Origin: Sphingobacterium spiritivorum
GTDB lineage: Bacteria; Bacteroidota; Bacteroidia; Sphingobacteriales; Sphingobacteriaceae
Direction: 5' to 3'
Assembly: GCF_016725325.1 (NCBI RefSeq)
Contig: NZ_CP068083.1
Coordinates: forward strand, 2,604,001-2,668,000
DNA length: 64,000 nt
Notes under the pieces: generated by a model
The model's input: the letters and a program-made list of their open reading frames with translations, nothing else
The model's database searches: none
Told to the model about the DNA's origin: nothing
Shown: positions 16,704-24,134 of the stretch, piece after piece
Layout: every line of letters starts with the position of its first letter
Position numbering within the stretch: the first letter of the stretch is position 1
Program-made: the position numbers and the translations under genes

Positions 16704-17606
16704 TCAAAAATAGGAGAGTAATTTTAGCACTTTTCCTTTTGTCTGCAGCCGCATATATGTCTGTTCGTCCTTTTCCTGCAGCAGCTCAAAAGCAAGTACC
16801 ATAATTTCCATAGGCAGACTGATAATGCCTTGCATAGTTCTGTTTTTCAGAAAATCATGAATAAGCCCACTTCCAATATCAACTTTATAATTTAACTGTT
16901 TGTTTATCAGCCAGGAACGGTGTATGATAATGGTTATCCACTTAGCCCAATTGCCTGCCGGGACTTCCAGTTCTACTGATTTTCCACTGCTTGAATAAAA
17001 CATTTCTTCTATCCAATTGTCTCCAACATTCAATTGTTTCCCATTGTCCTGTTTTATAAAAAACGGGATTTCACTCATATTGAAATGCATATATAAATGT
17101 GCATTTGAAGGAACGACACTGCGTAAGAAGTTTACCCGGTTATTAAACTTTACTTCAGCCTTGAAAAGAGCAAGACCAACACTAAGCTCCGACAGAGACA
17201 TATATCCTTTACCCACAGACGGAGGGAGGGTGATACGGTTATTGCGGGCATGAATCAGCTCTTTGTATACCCTTGACATAGCTAATGCAAAAGCAGAGAG
17301 GCATTCTTTGTCACTGTTGAGATGGGCTTTAATAGCAGGTATGACTTTCGTGGCAGGTTGTTCCGGATTCAGTCCCAGATAATTTGCTATGAGTATCTCG
17401 TCCGTTGACGGATGGCTTTTGACGGAAAGCGAAGTACTCTCTCCCATACATTTTACCTTTATATTTTGATCTTTATCGTCTCTTATAAGAATGAATGTTC
17501 CTGCGCTATCTATTGTTGTTCCCTTATCAACCATATCTGCATGCAAAAATTCAACAGGAAAAAGAACAGGCTGTCCCTCTATGATGATGTATTTTTTGAT
17601 TTTCAT
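16704..17606 (-). pseudogene. Truncated AraC paralogue lacking the DNA-binding domain
   Basis: A 300-residue frame strongly similar over its whole length to residues 1-300 of the gene at 15296-16570 (same MKIKKYIIIEG start, MGESTSLSVKSHP, SSSGKSVELEVPAG, IIIHRSWLINKQLNY and KGKVLKLLS). It stops exactly where the paralogue continues into the linker and helix-turn-helix. No remnant of that domain was seen in the 133 nt downstream. The -7 position of the paralogue is degraded here (TATTTTTA), while the farther upstream 20-bp block is kept. It may be a decaying copy, or a sensor-only protein that titrates ligand or forms mixed dimers. The intact 300-codon frame keeps the second option open. Confidence 0.7.
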
Positions 17607-17713
17607 AATTTCCTTTACGTTAATATCTTATTGAAGGTGTAAAAATAGGATAGATAACAGTGAAGGAAGGATAAAATAGGATATTAAAGTACTATATTAA
17701 GATGAAATTAAAC

Positions 17714-18706
17714 CTATTCTGTTGATTTTACAAAATTTTCACCAGGCTGAAGATTGAATTTTTTTCTATAGGCGGCCGCAAAATATCCGGACTGATTGTA
17801 TCCCAGTTCCAGTGCCACTTCTCTGATCGATCCAAAAGTTCCACCGTTAAGAAGATCCTTTGCCAATAGTAATTTTTCACTGAGAAAGAATTGCTGAGGT
17901 GTATCTTTCATAATCTTTTTAAACAGTGTTTTATATTTGGAAGCTGACATGCCTGCTATTTCGGCCAGTTTCTGTATACCGGGGAAATCCATCTGTAAAT
18001 CCTTTGTCAGATAGGCTATACTTTTATCCATGTTCTCTAAATCCTGCTGTGGTAATTTATATAGCTTATCATCATACGATCGTATGCGTCTGATCAGGTT
18101 GGTAAAGACTTGTAGGGAAATCCCTCTTAAAAGTAATTCAAAAGCCGGATTAGCAAACGAACGGTTTTTTAAATCATTTAATAAGAGCTGTGTAGTGCTC
18201 TCCATATGCCTGTAGTAGGACAGGACTTTTTTTGATTCATCGAATATTGCCTCGATTTCCTGTACGGGTTTAGATGCGGCCAACATCGATTGTAATAAGG
18301 GTTTGGATATAAAAAGTCTGAGATAAAAGTTTCGTTTACCAACTGCCGGAATAAAAGTACTCTCCACCTTACCATCCGTAAATCCCATCCCGAATTTAGA
18401 AGAATAACCAACCCGGTGATCTGTACCATCAATAATATGCTGATTAAAGTTGTCGCTGATATCATAATAAACCACATACATATCTTCTTTGGTAGGTATG
18501 CGCGTTACTTTTACAGCTGTAGTATAGACAACATCAACCAATTGTATAGAAAAACCAGGCATGATTTCTAAGAATATAGTTTCACCATAACCATGTTGTT
18601 TGGGAAGAGTACTCCGTTTATTATCAATGATATCGGTATCAAATGCATGAGCTAACTGATACAGCCATTCAGGATTCAAACTGTAGGTGTGTTTAATATG
18701 TCTCAT
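17714..18706 (-). CDS. AraC-family transcriptional regulator (subfamily B)
   Basis: A 330-residue regulator of a second subfamily shared by four consecutive genes here. The C-terminal AraC domain is at about 228-325: FPGIQKLAEIAGMSASKYKTLFKKIM for the first helix-turn-helix and GSIREVALELGYNQSGYFAAAYRKKFNLQPGE for the second. The N-terminal sensor domain has the block EDMYVVYYDISDNFNQHIIDGTDH, also found in the gene at 21007-22008. The start codon overlaps the stop codon of the upstream AraC gene by one base (TAATG), so the two are translationally coupled. Ligand and targets are unknown. Downstream lies the subfamily A cluster. Confidence 0.87.
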   Translation of the reverse strand: MRHIKHTYSLNPEWLYQLAHAFDTDIIDNKRSTLPKQHGYGETIFLEIMPGFSIQLVDVVYTTAVKVTRIPTKEDMYVVYYDISDNFNQHIIDGTDHRVGYSSKFGMGFTDGKVESTFIPAVGKRNFYLRLFISKPLLQSMLAASKPVQEIEAIFDESKKVLSYYRHMESTTQLLLNDLKNRSFANPAFELLLRGISLQVFTNLIRRIRSYDDKLYKLPQQDLENMDKSIAYLTKDLQMDFPGIQKLAEIAGMSASKYKTLFKKIMKDTPQQFFLSEKLLLAKDLLNGGTFGSIREVALELGYNQSGYFAAAYRKKFNLQPGENFVKSTE

Positions 18707-19707
18707 TACATGTGTGTTAGATAATCCTTTGGAGGTATTCCGTACAGTTTTTTAAACTGATCTGCAAAATAGGATGCATTAGTGAAACTATAATGTGCTG
18801 TCACTTCGCCTATGGTATGTTGTCCTGTTTCCAACATTTGTTTTGCATAGGTTAGTTTATTCTGAAGAAAGAATGCATTGGACGACAAGCCTGTTATTTT
18901 TCGGAATAGGGTCTTATATTTCGTTTCAGACATCATTGCCCGTGCCGACAATTCCTTTATGCCCGGGAATGGAGATTCAATCCGGGTAATCAGAAAGGAT
19001 TGCGAATCAATTATTGAAACCAAATCTTCTTTTACTATTTTTTCTAAAAGAATTTCCTGATTCATTGCCTGATCCAGATAGTCACTCAACAGGTTATACA
19101 CCGTGCTTTTGACAACAATTTCATAAAGAGGATCTTCCTGATTTGTATTTCTTAATTCGTTTATCAGCCACCAGGCTTTGTTACTGGTGCGTCCATATCG
19201 TAAAAAAGTGTTTTTTTCAGAATCAAACATAGTGTTTAGGATATCCCTGAACTGAGGAAATTCTGAAAGAATTCGCCTTAATTCTCTTTTATCTATATGA
19301 ATATCTATACTATATGTTTTACTTCCTTTTTGTACAATATAATCTGCGTCAAGGCTGCTGTCATAAAATGCTACATTATAATCCCATCGGCCAACAGGAT
19401 TGGCAACATTATCCAGGATATGTACAGCGTCACCTTCAGTAAAGTCAAAGTGAAGAGTTACAAAATTGTTTTTCGAATTTCGCAGGTAGAATATAAGGGA
19501 TTGGTTAAACACTGCGTCAATTATAAAAGTAGAAATAGATTCGCTGACTTTTGTAAAATAACAGGTGCCTTCCAGTACTTCTGTTGGTATCTTTAGAAAT
19601 GACCCTTCTACTTCCCCTCCCAGTTTTTGGGCAAGGGGATATATCCAGTAGGGATCTACACCATTCTCATGAATAATTTCCATGTCATCAACTGATTTGG
19701 TTTTCAA
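18706..19707 (-). CDS. AraC-family transcriptional regulator (subfamily B)
   Basis: A 333-residue regulator. The AraC domain occupies about 238-333: FPGIKELSARAMMSETKYKTLFRKITGLSSNAFFLQNKL, then HTIGEVTAHYSFTNASYFADQFKKLYGIPPKDY. The N-terminal sensor domain (for example FVTLHFDFTEGDAVHILDN) corresponds to that of its neighbours but is divergent. Met codons at 19707 and 19683 are both possible starts. It is coupled to the following AraC gene by a one-base TAATG overlap, and the pair is separated from the next upstream gene by 256 nt that must hold its promoter. What it regulates is unknown. Confidence 0.86.
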   Translation of the reverse strand: MKTKSVDDMEIIHENGVDPYWIYPLAQKLGGEVEGSFLKIPTEVLEGTCYFTKVSESISTFIIDAVFNQSLIFYLRNSKNNFVTLHFDFTEGDAVHILDNVANPVGRWDYNVAFYDSSLDADYIVQKGSKTYSIDIHIDKRELRRILSEFPQFRDILNTMFDSEKNTFLRYGRTSNKAWWLINELRNTNQEDPLYEIVVKSTVYNLLSDYLDQAMNQEILLEKIVKEDLVSIIDSQSFLITRIESPFPGIKELSARAMMSETKYKTLFRKITGLSSNAFFLQNKLTYAKQMLETGQHTIGEVTAHYSFTNASYFADQFKKLYGIPPKDYLTHM

Positions 19708-19963
19708 AGGTAGTATGACTGTTTAAATTAAATAATGTAATATAGAAATAGTGTATTTGTTTTGTTACAGCGCCTATTTTATGGAATGAATCCGATGATT
19801 TTGACTTTTTAATGACATTTTCTTTTGTTTTGCTTAATTTTGTAATTCTTTGTAATACAATGTTTTAGAGTTGTTGTTTCCCTTTGTAAGGAGCTTATTT
19901 TATTTACTCCAGAATCAACAATATACAGAGCATAAAAATTAGTGCAAAGCTCTAATATTATAG

Positions 19964-20986
19964 TTAATCATCAATATATTTTGGGTTTTCACCAATTTGG
20001 GGATAGTGAGGGAAGAGATTCGCCCGATATTCCTTGGGAAGCAAACCGAAATGCTTTTTAAACTGTTCTGAGAAATAAGAGTGACTGGAGTAATTCATTC
20101 TCTTTGCGATTTCAGCTATTGAAGAATTTTCCAGTTCCATTATTTTTCTGCTAAGTTCCAGTTTGTTTTTTATAAAAAAGTTGTTTGGACTGAATCCTGT
20201 AATTTTGCGGAACAGATGTTTAAATTTGGATTCGGACATGTAGGCCATGGAGGCCAACATCTTAATACCCGGAAAATTTTTGTCTAATCGCTGAATGATA
20301 AGTTCTTGTGTGAGCAGTATTCTTGTGATATCAGCATCTTCCAGATCTGCAAAACTTCTATCCTGATTTGTGATTTCATCAAATATAATTCCTAATAGGG
20401 CATACATAGCACCGGTAAGAAAATAATCAAAACTCACAGAAACAGGTGATAAATGCCTGATTTCGTTCAGTACATTCCATGCTCTTGGATTGGCCCTGCC
20501 AAATTTCGCTAATGTGTTTTCCAGCTTATATTTTTGAGACGGATCAGCGGTATGAGTTTCGAAAAGTTGATTCAGCGCTTTTTTCTTTACAAAAATTGCC
20601 AATACACAATTTTCTGAACCCGCTTCAATGACAAAGTGATTTTTGTCTGCACTGTCCAATAAGACAAATCCATAATTCCATTTATGGTTTTTATTATTAT
20701 TTAATAGGGTTATTGTGCCAATACCTGAACAGAAGATAAGAAAGAAAAAGTCTGGCTGTGTATTCTCCAATGATTGAATGCTAATAGTTTTGTAATATTT
20801 TCCATTAGAAAACCAAACTGAAAAATTGGAATCCACTTCAAGTAAATAATTTATTCCCTGATACATACAGGGAGGTATTTCAACAAAATTACCCTGTATC
20901 TTTCCATTTAGCTGTATAGCTAAATCTTCTTTCCAATTCGTCTCTACACTAAATCTGCATTTTACTTTTAACATGGTTAATTTCAA
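19964..20986 (-). CDS. AraC-family transcriptional regulator (subfamily B)
   Basis: A 340-residue regulator with the AraC domain at about 235-330: FPGIKMLASMAYMSESKFKHLFRKITGFSPNNFFIKNKL and SSIAEIAKRMNYSSHSYFSEQFKKHFGLLPKEY. The N-terminal sensor region is the most divergent of the four subfamily B genes (NGKIQGNFVEIPPCMYQGINYLLEVD). It lies 20 nt (or 32 nt if Met5 at 20974 is used) downstream of the next AraC gene, so the two probably form one transcript. The following 256 nt, very AT-rich, separate it from the coupled pair at 17714-19707. No ligand-binding motif is recognisable. Confidence 0.86.
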   Translation of the reverse strand: MKLTMLKVKCRFSVETNWKEDLAIQLNGKIQGNFVEIPPCMYQGINYLLEVDSNFSVWFSNGKYYKTISIQSLENTQPDFFFLIFCSGIGTITLLNNNKNHKWNYGFVLLDSADKNHFVIEAGSENCVLAIFVKKKALNQLFETHTADPSQKYKLENTLAKFGRANPRAWNVLNEIRHLSPVSVSFDYFLTGAMYALLGIIFDEITNQDRSFADLEDADITRILLTQELIIQRLDKNFPGIKMLASMAYMSESKFKHLFRKITGFSPNNFFIKNKLELSRKIMELENSSIAEIAKRMNYSSHSYFSEQFKKHFGLLPKEYRANLFPHYPQIGENPKYIDD

Positions 20987-21006
20987 TTTTATTTGAATAA
21001 AAAAAA

Positions 21007-22008
21007 TCAGGAAGACTTCTTCCGAACAATTACACTACCAGGAAGGATGCCAAATTTGCTTCGGTATACAGCGGAGAAATAGCTGGATTTGCTATAACCT
21101 AATTCGTAAGCAATTTCTAATATGGAATTATAATCTCCGCTAAGCAATAGCCGTTTAGCGAGGAATAACTTTTCTGTCAGAAAGAAGTTATTGGGGGTGT
21201 CGTTAAAGATCTTTTTAAAAGCTAATTTGTATTTTGATTCTGACATTCCTGCCATCCTGGATAAAGTGCCGACGCCTGGAAATTTTAACCACAGTTGTGT
21301 TAATATGTATTCCTGAGTAGCCAAGATTCCTTTGATTTCTACTTCCGACAGTTTGAACGAAGGATAGCTTATCTTGCTGAATCCTTCTATAAGTAAGCCA
21401 AACAAGCGTAAAGAAGTGCTCCTGAAAAAAAGTTCGTAAGACGGATCTTTATACGATTTTCTTTTAAGCTGATTAAGTAATAATTTACTGCGACTGTCTA
21501 TATGCCCGTAAAATAATAAAGTATTGTGTTCAGGGTCAAAATAGATATTCTTATTACTCTTTTGAATATGATCCTTAAAAAGCCTTATTAAAAGTTCTTT
21601 GCTAACCAATAAACACAGCGAATACACTCTTTCACCTAAAATAGGTATGTAGGTACTTTCTACAGATGAATCGACTATTCCCATATCAAAAGGAGAATTG
21701 AGACCAACCATATGACCGACACCATTTACAATATGAGTACTAATATTTTCACTCAAGTCATAATACACGAACACCAAATCATCTTGCTTTGCTTTCCGGC
21801 TAAAGAGTATAGGTTGATGAACAATCATATCTCTCAACATGACGGATAACCCGGACATTAATTCTAAAAAGTAGATCCTTCCTTCAGCAATTTCCTCAGA
21901 AAGGTGGATTATTTTATTATCAACTGGTTTGATGCCAATCAGATTGTCAAATTGTTGCAGCCATTGAGGTGTAAGTGTATATGTAAGATCTAACTGTATT
22001 TTTTTCAT
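21007..22008 (-). CDS. AraC-family transcriptional regulator (subfamily B)
   Basis: The frame opens at 22074, but Met23 at 22008 (MKKIQLDLTYTLTPQWLQQF) aligns with the start of the paralogue at 18706 (HTYSLNPEWLYQL), so it is the better start, giving 333 residues. The AraC domain is at about 228-328: FPGVGTLSRMAGMSESKYKLAFKKIFNDTPNNFFLTEKL and NSILEIAYELGYSKSSYFSAVYRSKFGILPG. The sensor region carries DLVFVYYDLSENISTHIVNGVGH, nearly the block seen in the 17714-18706 gene. It is the first gene of the regulator array in the direction of transcription, with about 370 nt of very AT-rich DNA upstream. Confidence 0.86.
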   Translation of the reverse strand: MKKIQLDLTYTLTPQWLQQFDNLIGIKPVDNKIIHLSEEIAEGRIYFLELMSGLSVMLRDMIVHQPILFSRKAKQDDLVFVYYDLSENISTHIVNGVGHMVGLNSPFDMGIVDSSVESTYIPILGERVYSLCLLVSKELLIRLFKDHIQKSNKNIYFDPEHNTLLFYGHIDSRSKLLLNQLKRKSYKDPSYELFFRSTSLRLFGLLIEGFSKISYPSFKLSEVEIKGILATQEYILTQLWLKFPGVGTLSRMAGMSESKYKLAFKKIFNDTPNNFFLTEKLFLAKRLLLSGDYNSILEIAYELGYSKSSYFSAVYRSKFGILPGSVIVRKKSS

Positions 22009-22074
22009 ATACGCTATACTGATAGTTGTGTGTGCAGTTTCCTGCACATAATGATTTACATATGCAAATTTCAA

Positions 22075-22424
22075 TTAACTAAAAACAGTAAAAGGAAAGG
22101 AAAGGATATTTAAATAACACAATAGGACATTTGCTTATATAGGTCTTATTGTGGTGATTAATTAACTTGTTGTGCCTTTTGGTATTATTTGTGAATATTT
22201 TTTACAAATATTTTTATTTCGAAATTATATTTTATTTTAAATTAAATTTATTATGTAGAGTATATTATTTTTTTGTTATTTAAGTGGTTTGTTTAGCTGT
22301 GGAATAGTACGGATTGCTGTTTAGTATAACAAAAAATATATGTTACCTTTTGTAAAGTTGATAAGGATTTAACAGGTTTACTTATCAGCGTGATATCTCT
22401 GTTGGTGTACTTGACAGCAATTGG
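22075..22424. other. AT-rich intergenic region, nothing recognised
   Basis: Very AT-rich sequence (long T and A runs at 22190-22280) upstream of the AraC array, presumably holding its promoter. No exact TAnnTTTG match with a paired -33 element, no frame with coding character and no structured repeat was seen. Confidence 0.5.
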
Positions 22425-22694
22425 GTTTGTTGGTGTCCCCACTAACAATAAAGTAAAAGTCTGTGGTTAGTATTGGATTCCGTAATCAACCTCTCTCCCG
22501 ATACATCGGGCTCTCCTTGAAAAGGAGAGAGCAGGGTTTTGCCGGAAAGTTCATTTTTATTTATGGCGTTTGTTGGTGTCCCCACCAACAATGAAAGTAA
22601 AAGTCTGTGGTTAGTATTGGATTCCGTAATCAACCTCTCTCCCGATACATCAGAATCTCTCCTTGAAAAGGAGAGAGAAGGTTTTTTGTGAAAG
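22425..22694. repeat. Two tandem copies of a 127-nt intergenic repeat
   Basis: Copies start at 22425 and 22568 (period 143 nt), each beginning gtttgttggtgtcccc, then a nearly identical aagtctgtggttagtattgg segment, then a hairpin of the type ctctctcc...ggagagag. The translated minus-strand frame (22442-22708) shows the same duplicated peptide and is not a gene. The pyrimidine/purine hairpin portion recurs at 47990-48086, so this is a dispersed intergenic element, possibly REP- or MITE-like. Confidence 0.75.
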
Positions 22695-22697
22695 GTA

Positions 22698-22816
22698 TAA
22701 AAAAACAAAACCCTGACGATGGGCGCCAGGGTTCGTTACTAACCAATTATAAACCTAAATTATGAAAAGACATTTTAATGGTTGTTCTGAAAACAACGGA
22801 TAATTCTGAATTATCT
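22698..22816 (-). ncRNA. Candidate small RNA with its own promoter and terminator
   Basis: On the minus strand a perfect -7 element TATCTTTG (22821-22828) with TTTG at -33 (22850-22853, 21-nt spacing) predicts initiation near 22815. About 85 nt later comes a rho-independent terminator: aaccctg/cagggtt stem (22709-22732) followed by a T-rich tail. Between them are two small hairpins (gataatt/aattatc; gttgtt/aacaac) and an AU-rich linker. No open frame of note exists on this strand. It would make an RNA of about 110-115 nt. I do not recognise a known RNA family, and expression is unproven. Confidence 0.5.
22709..22732 (-). terminator. Terminator of the candidate small RNA
   Basis: 7-bp stem aaccctg/cagggtt with a 10-nt loop; on the minus strand it is followed by ttgttttttta. 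No annotated minus-strand gene ends here, so it must end either the candidate RNA or an unannotated transcript. Confidence 0.7.
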
Positions 22817-22820
22817 TCTG

Positions 22821-22853
22821 CAAAGATACATATTAAACAAGGATTGTTCCAAA
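22821..22853 (-). promoter_or_regulatory. Promoter of the candidate small RNA
   Basis: TATCTTTG (22821-22828) exactly fits TAnnTTTG, and TTTG (22850-22853) lies 21 nt upstream, the Bacteroidota -33/-7 arrangement on the minus strand. Confidence 0.6.
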
Positions 22854-22978
22854 TAATTTCATCTAAAAGTTGTGTTAACAACTATTTCTTGACATAAATT
22901 TGATAGTCTGTCCAGAATGGATAATAAAATGTCCTTATCAATCTCTTTTCGGGGGACGGCATTCTGATTTTTAATTTT

Positions 22979-22986
22979 TACTTTTG
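22979..22986 (+). promoter_or_regulatory. -7 element for kdsC-maf
   Basis: TACTTTTG, an exact TAnnTTTG match, 17 nt upstream of the kdsC start codon. No clear -33 element was seen. Confidence 0.5.
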
Positions 22987-23003
22987 ATAGAAAAGATTGA
23001 AAT

Positions 23004-23522
23004 ATGGTTTTACAGGAATTGGCTAGATTAAAAGCTATTGTTATAGATGTGGATGGTGTATTGACAGATGGTACGGTACAGGTTGATGAACATGGAGAAC
23101 AACTGCGTACTTTTAACGTAAAGGATGGATATGCTATGCATCTGGCGATGTCAAAAGGATTACAGATTATTGTGATCTCAGGTGGGAAGAATGCGGGTGT
23201 GCAAAGACGTCTGGAAGGATTGGGTATACAGGAAATCCATTTAGGTGTAGCAGATAAGCTGACATTGCTTCAGGATATTATGCAGCGGTTCCGCATTGAA
23301 TTGCCGGATGTGATGTTTATCGGAGATGATATGCCGGATTACAAATGTATGAAAGCTGTAGGAGTAGCTGTCTGTCCTGCAGATGCAGTAGAAGAAATAA
23401 AGCAGATCTCTCATTATGTTTCCGGCTTAGGCGGGGGCAAGGGAGTGGTTCGCGAACTGATCGAAAAAACGCTCAAACTACAGGATAAATGGTATGATGA
23501 TATGAATGTGAAAAGTGTATAA
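23004..23522 (+). CDS. kdsC: KDO-8-phosphate phosphatase (KdsC-like HAD hydrolase)
   Basis: A 172-residue cytoplasmic HAD hydrolase of the KdsC type, which dephosphorylates 3-deoxy-manno-octulosonate 8-phosphate in the lipid A/LPS core pathway. Motif I is VIDVDGVLTDGT (nucleophile and acid Asp near residues 15-17), motif II ISGGKN, and motif III/IV FIGDDMPDYKCM. Length matches the C0/C1-type tetrameric family with no cap domain. The next gene, maf, starts 3 nt after the stop codon, so the two are an operon. Similar small HAD proteins act on other sugar phosphates, so KdsC is the most likely but not the only reading. Confidence 0.85.
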   Translation: MVLQELARLKAIVIDVDGVLTDGTVQVDEHGEQLRTFNVKDGYAMHLAMSKGLQIIVISGGKNAGVQRRLEGLGIQEIHLGVADKLTLLQDIMQRFRIELPDVMFIGDDMPDYKCMKAVGVAVCPADAVEEIKQISHYVSGLGGGKGVVRELIEKTLKLQDKWYDDMNVKSV

Positions 23523-23525
23523 TCC

Positions 23526-24107
23526 ATGCTTAATAATTTAAAGAATATACCTGTGATTCTGGGCTCCCAATCCCCCAGAAGAAAGGAATTACTGTCTGGA
23601 ATGGGGATAGATTTTAAAGTTATTGTCAAAGATACTGATGAATCCTTTGATCCGGAATTATCACCGGAACAGATAGTGCAATCTATTTCGGAGAAGAAAG
23701 CTACTGCATTTAGGAATGCTGAATATGAGAATCATTTGCTTATCACTGCTGATACTATTGTGGTCGCTCATCATAAAATCCTCGGTAAACCGCAGGATCG
23801 GGATGATGCTTTTCGTATGCTGTCTATGCTTTCTGATTATACACATCAGGTGATGACGGCTGTTTCTATATTGTGGAAAGGAGAACTTCGTACTTTTGTA
23901 GAACGTACGGATGTGGTTTTTCCTGAGCTGTCCAAAGATGAAATAGACTATTATATCGAACATTTCAAACCTTATGACAAGGCCGGAGCATACGGTATAC
24001 AGGAATGGATGGGGCTAGTGGCTATTGATCAGATTAAAGGATCCTATACCAATGTGGTGGGGCTTCCCACTGCAAGGTTGTATCAGGAATTAAAGAATAT
24101 CAAATAA
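23526..24107 (+). CDS. maf: Maf-family nucleoside triphosphate pyrophosphatase
   Basis: A 193-residue Maf/HAM1-like enzyme, which hydrolyses non-canonical or modified nucleoside triphosphates (dTTP/UTP-type pyrophosphatase) and limits septum formation when overproduced in other bacteria. Family motifs: ILGSQSPRRKELLSGMG at residues 10-26, ITADTIV near 75, and KAGAYGIQEWMG near 150. It is transcribed with kdsC and ends in a bidirectional terminator that overlaps its stop codon. Confidence 0.93.
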   Translation: MLNNLKNIPVILGSQSPRRKELLSGMGIDFKVIVKDTDESFDPELSPEQIVQSISEKKATAFRNAEYENHLLITADTIVVAHHKILGKPQDRDDAFRMLSMLSDYTHQVMTAVSILWKGELRTFVERTDVVFPELSKDEIDYYIEHFKPYDKAGAYGIQEWMGLVAIDQIKGSYTNVVGLPTARLYQELKNIK

Positions 24108-24134
24108 AAAAAAGGAGCCTAGCTCCTTTTTTTT
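24106..24134. terminator. Bidirectional terminator between maf and the TonB receptor
   Basis: Stem aaaaaaaaggagc / gctcctttttttt with loop cta. The A and T runs on both arms allow it to serve both convergent genes, and it overlaps both stop codons. Confidence 0.92.

Noticed and set aside
22425..22694. Possible CRISPR-like array
   Set aside because: Only two long (127-nt) units with no spacer series and no cas genes nearby.
22442..22708. 88-codon minus-strand frame
   Set aside because: It is the translation of a tandem intergenic repeat and repeats its own peptide.
22762..22803. 13-codon plus-strand frame opposite the candidate small RNA
   Set aside because: Promoter and terminator signals both point to the minus strand; nothing supports translation.
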